Assembly (NCBI RefSeq): GCF_014284335.1
Contig: NZ_JACOGF010000004.1
Location: forward strand, 248,001 to 312,000
Origin: Undibacterium hunanense
GTDB lineage: Bacteria > Pseudomonadota > Gammaproteobacteria > Burkholderiales > Burkholderiaceae_D
Direction: 5' to 3'
DNA length: 64,000 bases
The position numbers were made by a program, and so were the translations under genes. The notes below the pieces were generated by a model. That model was not told the origin of the DNA. It did no database searches and saw only the letters and a program-made list of their open reading frames with translations. Position 1 is the stretch's first letter. Every line of letters begins with the position of its first letter. Below are positions 45,510-54,389 of this stretch, in pieces.

Positions 45510-46745
45510 ATGTCCTCTGCTACCAAAGTCAGTAATGCTGGCCTGGCAACCTTATTGGCCGCCCTGGCCATGCTGGGTCCATTTTCGATTGATACCTATT
45601 TACCGGCATTCCCGAATATTCAGGCAACCCTGCATGCCAGCGCGCTGGAAGTACAGCAAACCCTGACGGCGTATATGCTGTCGTTTGCGGTGATGACCTT
45701 ATGGCATGGCGCATTGTCTGATGCTTTCGGGCGACGCAATGTCATTCTGGTGGCGCTGGCGGTATTTGCGGTAGCCAGCTTTGGCTGTGCTTCCGTACAC
45801 AGCATCCATTACCTGTGGGGCTTTCGTATCTTGCAGGGCGTATCAGCCGGCGCCGGTATGGTGGTCGGGCGGGCCATCATACGGGATTTGTATGCGGGCG
45901 CACCGGCAGAGCGGCTGTTATCTCTGGTGACCATGATTTTCTCGATTGCCCCGGCAATCGCCCCTATCCTGGGGGGCTGGATAGTCAGCTTCGTCAGTTG
46001 GCGTGCCATTTTCCTGTTGTTATTTGGCTATACCATCGTACTGTGGTGGGCCAGTTACAAATACCTGCCTGAATCACTACCCCTGGACAAGCGCCAGCCC
46101 TTCAGCGCAGAATTTTTGTGGGAAAGTTATAAAAAAGTCTTCAAGTCGCCGCTGTTTCATTTGAAGGCTGGCACTATTGCCTTTAATTTTGCCGGCCTGT
46201 TTTTGTATGTGTCTGCCGCACCGGCCTTTATTACCCAGCATTTGCATCTGGGCCCGGACCAGTTTGGTTGGCAGTTTGTGCCTTCGGTAGGCGGTATTTT
46301 CTTTGGCGCGCTGGCGGCCAATCGCCTGGCAGGCAAAATGACGGTCTGGAAACAGGTCAGCATAGGTTTTTGTTTCTTGCTGGGGGCGGCTGTATTCAAT
46401 GTGGTGTTCCATTTCTTTTCTCCGCCTGTCTTGCTATGGTCGGTAACACCTTTGTTTTTTTACACTTTCGGTATGTCTCTGGTTGCGCCGGGAGCAACCT
46501 TGCTAGTTTTGGATCTGTTTCCTAATATAAGAGGTATAGTCGCTTCCTGCCAGTCGGCGACTGTGACCATGCTGGGTGCCGTCATTGCCGGTATCGTGGC
46601 ACCGGCACTCGATCATTCAGTGCTGACGCTGGCGCTGGGGCAGTTGGGATGCACGGCAATTGCAGCCGTGATGTGGTACACCGGACGTGCATACTGGCGC
46701 GCCATGACGGCGCAAAAGCAGAATGCATGGGAAACAGTGGAATAA
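45510..46745 (+). CDS. Bcr/CflA family multidrug efflux MFS transporter
   Basis: A 411-residue major-facilitator protein with about 12 membrane helices. The DHA1-type start MLGPFSIDTYLPAFPNI, the loop-2 motif GALSDAFGRRNVILVAL and the block GVSAGAGMVVGRAIIRDLY are characteristic of the Bcr/CflA drug-efflux branch. The substrate is unknown (bicyclomycin, chloramphenicol and others in relatives). It stands alone with no adjacent regulator. Confidence 0.9.
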   Translation: MSSATKVSNAGLATLLAALAMLGPFSIDTYLPAFPNIQATLHASALEVQQTLTAYMLSFAVMTLWHGALSDAFGRRNVILVALAVFAVASFGCASVHSIHYLWGFRILQGVSAGAGMVVGRAIIRDLYAGAPAERLLSLVTMIFSIAPAIAPILGGWIVSFVSWRAIFLLLFGYTIVLWWASYKYLPESLPLDKRQPFSAEFLWESYKKVFKSPLFHLKAGTIAFNFAGLFLYVSAAPAFITQHLHLGPDQFGWQFVPSVGGIFFGALAANRLAGKMTVWKQVSIGFCFLLGAAVFNVVFHFFSPPVLLWSVTPLFFYTFGMSLVAPGATLLVLDLFPNIRGIVASCQSATVTMLGAVIAGIVAPALDHSVLTLALGQLGCTAIAAVMWYTGRAYWRAMTAQKQNAWETVE

Positions 46746-46819
46746 GCGTGAAACCAGGGCCGAGCAAGTGCAAAAGATTGTCAATTAAGTAAATAATAAA
46801 TAAATTTCGAGTCAGTTAC

Positions 46820-46849
46820 TTGAAATGAGACTTCCCGACCATATATAAT
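46820..46849 (+). promoter_or_regulatory. Sigma-70 promoter candidate for the porin gene
   Basis: TTGAAA (five of six to consensus) and a perfect TATAAT are separated by 18 bp. A transcript from here would have a 5' leader of nearly 290 nt before the porin start, which is unusually long, so a second, nearer promoter is possible. Confidence 0.6.
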
Positions 46850-46920
46850 TGGTGCTTTGCAGCAAATTGTTAAATTTCATCTTGTAACACTTGATTTACA
46901 TGGGATTTACTTCAATTTCT

Positions 46921-46934
46921 TTTGCATATGCAAA
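46921..46934. promoter_or_regulatory. Perfect 14-bp palindrome upstream of the porin gene
   Basis: TTTGCATATGCAAA reads the same on both strands with no spacer. It lies about 70 bp downstream of the candidate -10 element, so a bound protein could block elongation or a second promoter. Function is inferred from symmetry only. Confidence 0.5.
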
Positions 46935-47147
46935 TAAGATTTCCATCGTGTCTTTTTGGGTTGGACTTATATAGAGTGTAGCTTTTTAGACACGCCGAAT
47001 TCATCAAGTTGTCACTTTTCGCAGGTATCGTGCCGCTTGTCATTGGATCTCTTACCGATTCAAGGCTGTAAAACACCTGTAATTCTGTTTTTGCCGTGCT
47101 TGAAAATAATTGGTAAAAACTTAACATTCATTTTTGGAAACTAGATA

Positions 47148-48224
47148 ATGAAAAAATCCTTCCTTGCACTTGCTCTGATGAGTGCTTTCTCCGGTGCAGC
47201 GTTTGCTCAATCTTCCGTAACTATCTACGGTATTGTTGACGCTGGCTTCCAAAGTCTGGATAACGGCACAGTTGCTGGCCGTTTCAACAAACTCCAGAGT
47301 GGTCAGGAAAACGGTTCCCGTCTGGGCTTCAAAGGTACTGAAGACCTCGGTGGCGGCCTGAAAGCCAACTTCGTTCTGGAAATGGGTCTGAACGTTGATG
47401 ATGGTAGCTCTGCACAAGGCCGTACATTTGGCCGTCGTTCCACAGTTGGTCTGTCTGGCGATTTCGGTACAGTAGATCTGGGCCGTGACAAGACTCCAAC
47501 TTTCAAATTCTTCGACAACTACGATCCGTTTGCATCTGGTTACATCAACAGCGGCAATGGTCTGTCCAATCTGTACTTCATCGGCGGTACAGCAACTGTT
47601 GCTGGCGCTAACGCCAATTCCGGTGGCCGTGCAAGCAATGCAATCTACTACTACACACCAGGTAACCTGAATGGTTTCTCTGCTGTTGGTCAATATGGTT
47701 TCGGCGAAGCCGCTGGCGACAATTCTGCTGGCCGTTCCCTGGGTCTGAACCTGCGTTACGCAGCTAACGGTCTGGATATCGGTTACTCTTTCGTCAAAGA
47801 CAATGGTCAAGCTTTGGCTGGCGGCCCTATCAATGCACGTAAAGGTAACACTCTGGCTGCTTCCTATGACTTCGGCATAGCGAAACCAGTTGTGATCTAT
47901 CAAAAAGTGAGCGATGACGCTGCATTGGCCGTAGATCAAAAAATCTACACAGTTGGTGTAACAGTTCCTTTTGATGCAACAAACAAAGTACTGGCTACTT
48001 ACTCCAATATCAAAGATTCGACACGTCTGTCTGCTGCTACTACAGCAACAGTTGGCGATGCCAAGCAGTTCGCTATCGGTTATCAGTACACATTCTCCAA
48101 GCGTACTGACCTGTATGCTGCTTTCGCAAGCACATCCCAAGATGCCAATTCCCAAAAAGTGGGCGCAGCAGTTAAAGGCGCTGACGTAAAAGAATTGACA
48201 TTCGGTGTACGTCACCAGTTCTAA
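47148..48224 (+). CDS. Gram-negative general porin
   Basis: A 358-residue outer-membrane trimeric porin of the betaproteobacterial OmpC/Omp32-like family. The signal peptide MKKSFLALALMSAFSGAAFA ends at residue 20, followed by QSSVTIYGIVDAGFQ, the typical first strand. The GFKGTEDLGGGLKANFVLEMG block and the C-terminal VRHQF, whose last Phe is the BAM recognition signal, are present. Codon use looks strongly biased, as expected of an abundant protein. It has its own long promoter region and a strong terminator. A 396-codon antisense frame is a by-product of this bias. Confidence 0.95.
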   Translation: MKKSFLALALMSAFSGAAFAQSSVTIYGIVDAGFQSLDNGTVAGRFNKLQSGQENGSRLGFKGTEDLGGGLKANFVLEMGLNVDDGSSAQGRTFGRRSTVGLSGDFGTVDLGRDKTPTFKFFDNYDPFASGYINSGNGLSNLYFIGGTATVAGANANSGGRASNAIYYYTPGNLNGFSAVGQYGFGEAAGDNSAGRSLGLNLRYAANGLDIGYSFVKDNGQALAGGPINARKGNTLAASYDFGIAKPVVIYQKVSDDAALAVDQKIYTVGVTVPFDATNKVLATYSNIKDSTRLSAATTATVGDAKQFAIGYQYTFSKRTDLYAAFASTSQDANSQKVGAAVKGADVKELTFGVRHQF

Positions 48225-48266
48225 TATCTTTGTCAGTCGGGTTGCGACCTGACTGGCAGTGATACG

Positions 48267-48305
48267 AAAAGAGGCGCTGTCTTTCGGGACAGCGCCTCTT
48301 TTTTT
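48267..48305 (+). terminator. Rho-independent terminator of the porin gene
   Basis: GAGGCGCTGTC and GACAGCGCCTC form an 11-bp stem with a TTTCGG loop, flanked by an A tract and seven T residues. Confidence 0.92.
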
Positions 48306-48430
48306 CTGCATGGCGAGCTTGCTGGCAGGTGCCGCTTTGCTGCATTGAAACAGACCTCTGGCCGATATTTCTGCCAGTCCATGCCGGGTTTGTTACAATG
48401 TCCATATACTTAGTTGAACAGGGCTGTATC

Positions 48431-48871
48431 ATGAAAACAACATCGAACATTATTGCTGGCTCGCTGACCAGTCTGGTTGCCTTATTGGTGAGTGTGGCTG
48501 CGATGGCACAAACGCCATCCAAAGTAGATCCAGTACCACCTAAACTGGAAAAACTCGAAGAGATCAGTAACGAGCCAGGCGTGACAGTCGCCAAGCCTGA
48601 GCCAAAAAACAAGGTAGTTGAAAAACGCAGTAGCGGTGGCAAAGTGACTGAAGCCCAGGTCAAGGCTGGCAAAAGCAACTATACCGTGAAAGCCAATCCT
48701 GAATACGGCAATGCACCCAAGGGAACTGTACAGGGTGATTCGAATCGTGCTGCGCAGTGGACCATACTGGAATTTGGTGGCAAGAAAGAAGCCAAGGAAG
48801 GCAACCCGCCAGATGTGCTGGCACCAGCCCCGGCCAAGCAGGCTCCGGCCAGTTCGGCAGTAAGCAAATAA
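48431..48871 (+). CDS. DUF2782 domain-containing exported protein
   Basis: A 146-residue protein with a signal peptide (MKTTSNIIAG to SVAAMA, cut after residue 26) and a short, charged mature part. Its centre (PPKLEKLEEISNEPGVTVAKP, EAQVKAGKSNYTVKANPEYG) fits the DUF2782 family found upstream of thrB in betaproteobacteria. The tail is Ala/Pro-rich. The ATG at 48431 is chosen because it begins the signal peptide; the frame is open upstream to 48329. Periplasmic, function unknown. Confidence 0.8.
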   Translation: MKTTSNIIAGSLTSLVALLVSVAAMAQTPSKVDPVPPKLEKLEEISNEPGVTVAKPEPKNKVVEKRSSGGKVTEAQVKAGKSNYTVKANPEYGNAPKGTVQGDSNRAAQWTILEFGGKKEAKEGNPPDVLAPAPAKQAPASSAVSK

Positions 48872-48901
48872 AATTTTATCCGTCCTTCATTTTTAAATAA
48901 C

Positions 48902-49864
48902 ATGGCAGTTTTTACACCGGTAAGTCTGGAAGATCTTGGCCCCTGGATGAAACAATACCCGCTTGGCAAAGCGCTGGGCATCAAGGGCATTGCTTCAGGA
49001 ATTGAAAACAGTAATTTCTTCATCAATACTGAAGCAGGTGAGTTTGTCCTGACGATTTTTGAAAATCTGAATTTCGAACAACTGCCGTTTTATTTGAAAT
49101 TGATGCGTCACCTGGCTGACCATGGCGTACTGGTGCCAGCACCGATTGCCAATGATCAGGGTGAGCTGGTGGTGGCACTGCATGGCAAGCCGGCAGCGAT
49201 CGTCAGCAAGCTGGAAGGCCGCTCGCAGATGGAGCCGCAGGCAGAACACTGTGCAGAAGTCGGCAGCATGCTGGCCCGCATGCATCTGGCAGGGCAGGAT
49301 TTCAGCATACAGCAGCCCAATTTGCGTTCGCTGGACTGGTGGCACGAAACCACACCCAAGGTCTTGCCTTTTCTGTCGGATGAATTGCAGCACCTGTTGC
49401 GTGCCGAAGTGCATTTCCAGGATGCCTTTGACAGCACCCCCATTTACCGTGCCTTGCCACGTGGCCCGGTTCATGCCGACCTGTTTCGTAATAATGTGAT
49501 GTTTGATGGCGACCGCCTGACCGGCTTCTTTGATTTTTATTTTGCCGGTTGCGATACCTGGATATTTGACGTGGCAGTGACGGTCAATGACTGGTGTATC
49601 GATGTCCCTACCGGCGTGCTGGATGAAAAGCGTGTGCAAGCGCTGTTGAACGCCTATCATGCAGTACGGCCATTCACACAGGAAGAAGGCATTGCCTGGC
49701 AGCCTATGTTGCGCGCAGCCGCACTGCGTTTCTGGCTGTCACGCCTGTATGACTTTTACCAGCCGCGGGATGCAGAAATGCTGACACCGCATGATCCTGG
49801 TCATTTTGAACGCATACTTCGTTTGAGAGAATCCGGTAGCGTGTCACTTTTGCCGTTTCAATGA
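48902..49864 (+). CDS. thrB: Homoserine kinase (ThrB type II, aminoglycoside-phosphotransferase fold)
   Basis: A 320-residue kinase making O-phosphohomoserine for threonine synthesis. It belongs to the APH-like family and not the GHMP family of E. coli ThrB: the catalytic loop is [18 protein letters not shown], followed by GFFDFYFAG (metal-binding Asp). The N-terminal [22 protein letters not shown] is the ATP-binding lobe. It overlaps the next gene by four bases (ATGA). Confidence 0.93.
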   Translation: MAVFTPVSLEDLGPWMKQYPLGKALGIKGIASGIENSNFFINTEAGEFVLTIFENLNFEQLPFYLKLMRHLADHGVLVPAPIANDQGELVVALHGKPAAIVSKLEGRSQMEPQAEHCAEVGSMLARMHLAGQDFSIQQPNLRSLDWWHETTPKVLPFLSDELQHLLRAEVHFQDAFDSTPIYRALPRGPVHADLFRNNVMFDGDRLTGFFDFYFAGCDTWIFDVAVTVNDWCIDVPTGVLDEKRVQALLNAYHAVRPFTQEEGIAWQPMLRAAALRFWLSRLYDFYQPRDAEMLTPHDPGHFERILRLRESGSVSLLPFQ

Positions 49865-50670
49865 TGAGCGCAGTTGACGCCACGTCCGGATGGGGATGGG
49901 TGAAACGAGGTTTCACGCTGTTTGGCAAGCAGCCAGCCGAAATGCTGACGCTGTTTTTTGCCTATATGTTTTTAAGCCTGGTGATAGGTTTCATTCCCTT
50001 TGCCGGCCGCTTTCTGCCCTTGATGCTGGTGCCGGTATTTGGCATGGGCTTCATGCAGGCTTGTCTTCAAATCGAAGATGACAAGCGGGTGTATCCCAAT
50101 TTGCTGCTGACGGGATTCCGTTCTGAAAGCTTCTTGCGCCTGTTGAGCCTGGGTGTGTTGTATGTGCTGGCGGTCATGCTGGCAATAGGTCTGTCCAGCC
50201 TGGCGGATGACGGCGTATTCATGAATTTCATTTTTGCACTGACGCCGGTTGATCCTGAAACCCTGCCCAAGGGCAAGTTGTTCCTGGGTATGCTGGTGTC
50301 TGGTGTGGTGTATCTTCCCGCCATGATGGCGTTCTGGTTCGCTGCACCCCTGATTATGTGGGGCAAAATGTCGGTCGGCAAAGCCGTGTTCTACAGCTTC
50401 TTTGCGGTCAAGCGCGCCACTTTGGCATTTGCTGTGTATGGCCTGGCGTGGATGTTGATCGGTGTCTTTGGCCCAACCTTGCTGGGCATGATCACGGCCG
50501 CAGTGGTGGGCCAGGTTGCCATAGGCTTTCTGGTGATGGTGCCGGTGTCGCTGGTGCTGACGGTGGTGATGTATTGTTCATTTTATCCGACCTACACAAC
50601 TATTTTCGGCAGGCCGGATGAACAGAAGCCAGAAACGACGCAAAACCCGGAAGATCAATCAGCCGACTGA
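49861..50670 (+). CDS. BPSS1780 family membrane protein
   Basis: A 269-residue integral membrane protein with about six hydrophobic segments (for example [18 protein letters not shown] and [18 protein letters not shown]) and a polar C-terminal tail. It matches the BPSS1780 family of unknown function that follows thrB in betaproteobacteria. Its start overlaps the thrB stop, indicating coupling. The last 16 bases overlap the end of the convergent osmC-like gene. Confidence 0.8.
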   Translation: MMSAVDATSGWGWVKRGFTLFGKQPAEMLTLFFAYMFLSLVIGFIPFAGRFLPLMLVPVFGMGFMQACLQIEDDKRVYPNLLLTGFRSESFLRLLSLGVLYVLAVMLAIGLSSLADDGVFMNFIFALTPVDPETLPKGKLFLGMLVSGVVYLPAMMAFWFAAPLIMWGKMSVGKAVFYSFFAVKRATLAFAVYGLAWMLIGVFGPTLLGMITAAVVGQVAIGFLVMVPVSLVLTVVMYCSFYPTYTTIFGRPDEQKPETTQNPEDQSAD

Positions 50671-51110
50671 TGCTCTGAGGGCAGATCGAGGTCTTCGATG
50701 ATTTCGTAGCTATGCGTCATTTCTGCCGTTTTTTCCAGCATGATGGATGCTGAACAGTATTTTTCATGTGACAGCTTGATGGCGCGCTCCACCAGACTGG
50801 GTTTCAACTGACGGCCACGTACGACGAAGTGAAAATTGATTTTAGTGAAGACCTTGGGTTCGGTGTCAGCGCGTTCTGCCGTCAGCTTGACCTCGCAGCC
50901 ACGGATGTCCTGCTTGCTTTTACGCAATATCAATACAACATCATAGGCGCTGCAGCCACCGGTACCCAACAACACCATTTCCATCGGCCTTGGTGCCAGG
51001 TTACGGCCACCACCATCAGGTGCGCCATCCATCAACACGGCATGGCCTGAGCCGGTTTCTGCCAGAAAAGACATGCCGGACAAGCCTGTCCAGCGTACGG
51101 TTGCTTCCAT
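50655..51110 (-). CDS. OsmC family peroxiredoxin-like protein
   Basis: A 151-residue OsmC-fold protein. The redox Cys pair is present: Cys53 (GTGGCSAYDVV) and Cys119 (HEKYCSASIMLEKTAE). Such proteins reduce organic hydroperoxides. A strong Shine-Dalgarno (AAGGAGG) precedes the ATG. It is transcribed away from the putative small RNA and rplM. The close YhfA-like subgroup is less well characterised than OsmC or Ohr, so peroxidase activity is inferred. Confidence 0.88.
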   Translation of the reverse strand: MEATVRWTGLSGMSFLAETGSGHAVLMDGAPDGGGRNLAPRPMEMVLLGTGGCSAYDVVLILRKSKQDIRGCEVKLTAERADTEPKVFTKINFHFVVRGRQLKPSLVERAIKLSHEKYCSASIMLEKTAEMTHSYEIIEDLDLPSEHQSAD

Positions 51111-51194
51111 TTTTCCTCCTTGAAATTACACTTGTTACAGATTGTAGCCTAACGAGCAAAATTGTGACTTTGTGCGTCAAAACCGTAAATTACC

Positions 51195-51223
51195 TTGCAC
51201 TGCACAATTTCTTGTCCTATTAT
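51195..51223 (+). promoter_or_regulatory. Promoter candidate for a small RNA
   Basis: TTGCAC and TATTAT separated by 17 bp. The -35 is identical to that of the rplM promoter 180 bp downstream, which strengthens the case. Confidence 0.5.
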
Positions 51224-51229
51224 TGACTC

Positions 51230-51331
51230 ATCGGTTAGTTAATGTGTTTTTGCTCTTAACTACCAAGCAATTGTCTCCTCCACCTACTCCTTTGGTGGAT
51301 TCAACCCGAAGTCTATCTTCGGGTTTTTTTT
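51230..51331 (+). ncRNA. Putative small RNA with CU-rich hairpin, upstream of rplM
   Basis: About 100 nt lie between a plausible promoter and a strong terminator, with no ORF. A first hairpin TCCACC/GGTGGA (51279-51299) has a pyrimidine-rich 5' flank (TCTCC) and a 9-nt loop holding CTCC. The second hairpin is the terminator. CTCC stretches could pair with Shine-Dalgarno sequences, a common sRNA strategy. It could also be an attenuator in front of rplM, but rplM has its own strong promoter downstream. No known sRNA family was recognised. Confidence 0.5.
51303..51331 (+). terminator. Rho-independent terminator in the osmC-rplM gap
   Basis: AACCCGAAG and CTTCGGGTT form a 9-bp stem with a TCTAT loop, running into eight T residues. 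No annotated gene ends here on the plus strand, which implies a short transcript. Confidence 0.92.
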
Positions 51332-51372
51332 CGTCTTTTTACAAAGCCGACTGCACAAAAATTAAACAATCC

Positions 51373-51401
51373 TTGCACTAAGTCTTTGAAAATACTATAA
51401 T
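51373..51401 (+). promoter_or_regulatory. Promoter of rplM-rpsI
   Basis: TTGCAC, 17-bp spacer and a perfect TATAAT, about 115 bp before rplM. This is a strong sigma-70 arrangement expected for ribosomal proteins. Confidence 0.8.
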
Positions 51402-51407
51402 TTCCGA

Positions 51408-51465
51408 CTCCCTGATCGCCCAAGGGAGAAGTGATAAGGACGAGTCTGCCGAAATTAATGGCAGA
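51408..51465 (+). promoter_or_regulatory. Structured rplM mRNA leader
   Basis: Two consecutive stem-loops, CTCCCT/AGGGAG (9-nt loop) and TCTGCC/GGCAGA (9-nt loop), lie in the roughly 110-nt untranslated leader. Autoregulatory leaders are common before ribosomal protein operons, and an L13-binding leader is known in other bacteria. Identity with those has not been shown. Confidence 0.45.
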
Positions 51466-51520
51466 ACCACCAAAAACACAGAATATTTTAGGGCGTTTTT
51501 AACTTTTATTAGGATTCAAC

Positions 51521-51949
51521 ATGAAAACCTTTTCCGCTAAGGGCCATGAGGTTCAGCGCGACTGGTTCGTGATTGACGCGACAGATAAAGTACTCGGACG
51601 TGTTGCCAGCGAAGTGGCACTCCGTTTACGCGGCAAACATAAACCAGAATTTACACCACACGTAGACACAGGCGATTTTATCGTTGTTGTTAACGCAGGC
51701 AAACTGCGCGTGACTGGTACTAAAGCTCTGAACAAAACATACTACCGTCACACTGGTTATCCAGGCGGTATCTATGAAACAAATTTCCAGAAAATGCAAG
51801 AGCGTTTTCCAGGTCGTGCACTCGAGAAAGCTGTTAAAGGCATGCTGCCTAAAGGCCCACTCGGCTATGCAATGATCAAGAAGCTGAAAGTCTATGCAGA
51901 TGCAACACATCCGCACGCAGCTCAGCAACCACAAGTACTCGACATCTAA
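51521..51949 (+). CDS. rplM: 50S ribosomal protein L13
   Basis: A 142-residue ribosomal protein that starts [20 protein letters not shown] and contains [18 protein letters not shown] and the [20 protein letters not shown] signature. AGGA lies before the ATG. It heads the classical rplM-rpsI operon with a 9-bp gap. Codon use is strongly biased, as expected. Confidence 0.99.
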   Translation: MKTFSAKGHEVQRDWFVIDATDKVLGRVASEVALRLRGKHKPEFTPHVDTGDFIVVVNAGKLRVTGTKALNKTYYRHTGYPGGIYETNFQKMQERFPGRALEKAVKGMLPKGPLGYAMIKKLKVYADATHPHAAQQPQVLDI

Positions 51950-51958
51950 GGATTAGCC

Positions 51959-52351
51959 ATGATCGGTAATTACAACTACGGAACTGGCCGTCGCAAGAGC
52001 GCAGTTGCTCGCGTATTCCTGAAATCCGGCAGCGGCAAGATCGTTGTCAACGGCAAACCAGCAAACGAGTATTTTTCTCGTGAAACTGGCCTGATGGTCA
52101 TCCGTCAACCTCTGGAACTGACTAATAATCTCGAAACATTCGACATTATGGTTAACGTTCACGGCGGCGGCGAATCCGGCCAATCCGGTGCTGTTCGTCA
52201 CGGTATCACTCGTGCCCTGATCGACTACGATGCAACTTTGAAATCTGAATTGTCCAAAGCTGGCTTCGTTACTCGTGATGCTCGCGAAGTTGAACGTAAA
52301 AAAGTCGGTCTGCGCAAAGCACGTCGCGCAAAGCAGTTCTCCAAGCGTTAA
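51959..52351 (+). CDS. rpsI: 30S ribosomal protein S9
   Basis: A 130-residue protein with the start [20 protein letters not shown], the middle [19 protein letters not shown] and the basic tail [12 protein letters not shown] that reaches the ribosomal P site. Follows rplM and ends at a strong terminator. Confidence 0.99.
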   Translation: MIGNYNYGTGRRKSAVARVFLKSGSGKIVVNGKPANEYFSRETGLMVIRQPLELTNNLETFDIMVNVHGGGESGQSGAVRHGITRALIDYDATLKSELSKAGFVTRDAREVERKKVGLRKARRAKQFSKR

Positions 52352-52368
52352 TTTTTTCTCGCTGGAAC

Positions 52369-52398
52369 GAAAAAGCCGCCTGGATGGGCGGCTTTTTT
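52369..52398 (+). terminator. Rho-independent terminator of rplM-rpsI
   Basis: AAAAAGCCGCC and GGCGGCTTTTTT pair around TGGATG, 18 bp after the rpsI stop. Confidence 0.93.
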
Positions 52399-52529
52399 GC
52401 TTTGGACGACATTGTTTCATTATGCTGCGCGACTACTCATGTCAGACATGTAACGAGTTTTATCCCGCGCGTGAGCTTCAAGTCTTCTGCTGTTAGAATA
52501 GCGTCAAAATTGCTTGCAAGGAAAATATC

Positions 52530-53567
52530 ATGATCAAAATAGGCATTGTTGGTGGTACAGGTTATACCGGTGTGGAATTGCTGCGGATACTGGCATCGCA
52601 TCCACAGGCGCAGATTACGGCTATTACATCCCGCAAGGAAGATGGCTTGCCGGTGTCCGAGATGTATCCGTCCCTGCGTGGCCGCGTGGACATCGCTTTT
52701 TCTTCTCCGGACAAAGCCAATCTGAAAGAATGCGACGTCGTGTTTTTTGCGACCCCGCATGGCGTTGCCATGGCACAGGCACCAGAGTTGCTGGCGGCTG
52801 GCGTGAAGGTGATTGATCTGGCGGCAGATTTTCGCATGAAGAATGTCGCAGAATTTGAGAAATGGTATGGCATCCCGCATACCTGCACCAATGTGCTGGA
52901 AGAAGCCGTTTATGGTTTGCCGGAATTGAATCGTGCAGCCATCAAGTCGGCGAAAGTGATAGGCAATCCGGGCTGCTATCCAACCACCATGCAACTGGGC
53001 TTTTACCCGCTGCTGAAGGCGGGCATTGTTGATGCCGGTAATCTGATTGCCGATTGCAAATCGGGTGTGTCCGGCGCTGGCAGGAAAGCTGAAATGGGCC
53101 TGCTGTTCTCTGAAACCAGTGATAGTTTCAAAGCCTATAGCGTATCCGGTCATCGCCATACGCCAGAGACGGTGGAACAGTTGCAGCGTCTGAGCAAAGA
53201 CAAGGTGGGTTTGCTGTTCACGCCACATCTGGTACCGATGATACGCGGCATGCATTCAACCCTGTATGCACGCCTGAATGCAGAGATCAGCAATGAGCAA
53301 TTGCAAGCCCTGTTTGAAGATGCCTACAAGGATGAAGCATTTGTCGATGTGATGCCATTTGGCACGCACCCGGAAACCCGTTCTACCCGTGCATCGAATA
53401 TGCTGCGCCTGGCCTTGCACAGGCCAGACAATGGCAATACCGTGATTGTGCTGGTGGTACAGGACAATCTGGTGAAGGGTGCGTCAGGCCAGGCAGTTCA
53501 GTGTATGAACCTGATGTTCGGGCTGGAAGAAACTACCGGGCTGATGCATGTGCCCGTCATGCCTTAA
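52530..53567 (+). CDS. argC: N-acetyl-gamma-glutamyl-phosphate reductase
   Basis: A 345-residue NADPH-dependent enzyme of arginine synthesis. The N-terminal loop is [18 protein letters not shown], the catalytic Cys is in [14 protein letters not shown], and the GHRHTPE block binds substrate. A ribosome-binding site (AAGGAAA) precedes the ATG. It is followed within ten bases by the coiled-coil membrane protein gene. Confidence 0.97.
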   Translation: MIKIGIVGGTGYTGVELLRILASHPQAQITAITSRKEDGLPVSEMYPSLRGRVDIAFSSPDKANLKECDVVFFATPHGVAMAQAPELLAAGVKVIDLAADFRMKNVAEFEKWYGIPHTCTNVLEEAVYGLPELNRAAIKSAKVIGNPGCYPTTMQLGFYPLLKAGIVDAGNLIADCKSGVSGAGRKAEMGLLFSETSDSFKAYSVSGHRHTPETVEQLQRLSKDKVGLLFTPHLVPMIRGMHSTLYARLNAEISNEQLQALFEDAYKDEAFVDVMPFGTHPETRSTRASNMLRLALHRPDNGNTVIVLVVQDNLVKGASGQAVQCMNLMFGLEETTGLMHVPVMP

Positions 53568-53576
53568 TCCTGGGTC

Positions 53577-54302
53577 ATGACGAAATCACGTTACGCTCAG
53601 CGGCGCTATCTGGCGCCGAAAATGACCATTACCCATGAAAAACCCTGGTCCATCAAGTTGGCCATGGCCGGGGTAGTGATAGGCATTGCTGCCGTGGTGG
53701 CATGGTGGACGTATGATCTGGGCAAGAGTTTTGCGTTTGGTAGCAAGGTCAGTGCGGAGCAAGTCGAAGAGCTGAACAAAAAGCTGGAGGAATTGACAGC
53801 CGAACGCGATAAGTTGTCGCTGTCTGCCAATACCATAGAAAGCAAGGTCAACATCGACAAGTCCACGCAGAAGGAATTGACCGATCAGGTCAAGGCGCTG
53901 ACTGCTGAAAACCTGAAGCTCAAGGATGACCTGGCTTTTTTTGAAAGCCTGACCCCGTCCGCAGTGGGCGCGGAAGGTATTTCGCTGCAAAATTTCAAGG
54001 TGGAAATGTTAAGCCCCGGCCAGCTGCGCTACCGCGCCCTGGTCATGCAAGGGGGTAAAACCGGACGGGATTTCGCTGGGGAAATGCAATTTAGCCTGAA
54101 CTTGGTACAAGCGGGTAAACCTGCTACGATGCTGTTTCCCGATCCTAAATCGGGCGATGCCGGTAAGTTAAAGTTATCATTCCGGCATTATCAGCGACTG
54201 GAGGGAACAATTTCCCTGCCAGAGGGAGCATCGGTCAAAGGTGTGCAGGCCAAGGTATTAGCAAATGGCCAGATCCGGGCTCAGCAAACGGTCAATTTAT
54301 AA
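53577..54302 (+). CDS. DUF6776-type membrane protein with coiled coil
   Basis: A 241-residue protein: a basic cytoplasmic N-terminus, one membrane helix (IKLAMAGVVIGIAAVVAWW, about residues 26-45), a coiled coil rich in Glu/Lys/Leu (about 60-122, VEELNKKLEELTAERDKL), and a C-terminal beta-rich domain likely in the periplasm. I believe it is the DUF6776 family that sits before bactofilin in Burkholderiales, but the family name is from memory. A role together with the bactofilin in cell shape or envelope scaffolding is only suggested by adjacency. An internal ATG at 53622 is a possible alternative start. Confidence 0.7.
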   Translation: MTKSRYAQRRYLAPKMTITHEKPWSIKLAMAGVVIGIAAVVAWWTYDLGKSFAFGSKVSAEQVEELNKKLEELTAERDKLSLSANTIESKVNIDKSTQKELTDQVKALTAENLKLKDDLAFFESLTPSAVGAEGISLQNFKVEMLSPGQLRYRALVMQGGKTGRDFAGEMQFSLNLVQAGKPATMLFPDPKSGDAGKLKLSFRHYQRLEGTISLPEGASVKGVQAKVLANGQIRAQQTVNL

Positions 54303-54389
54303 ACCACGCAAAGAAACTGCTGCAATTGCTAAAATAGCACTTTTCATACGCTGCGGGTTCTGGCTCTAATTCCTGTAGAGGAAGCAAGA

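Larger units (their letters stand above)
46746..47147 (+). other. AT-rich upstream region of the porin gene
   Basis: 400 bp with no gene. It holds a good sigma-70 promoter (46820-46849), a perfect palindrome (46921-46934), and phased GATTTAC direct repeats (46893 and 46904, 11 bp apart) next to a TGTAAC. These are in the style of OmpR-like binding sites. A ribosome-binding site (GGAAA) precedes the porin ATG. Confidence 0.6.

Noticed and set aside
47121..48311. 396-codon ORF antisense to the porin gene
   Set aside because: It covers the porin exactly, arises from strong codon bias in that gene, crosses the porin terminator and has a Cys-rich composition unlike real proteins.
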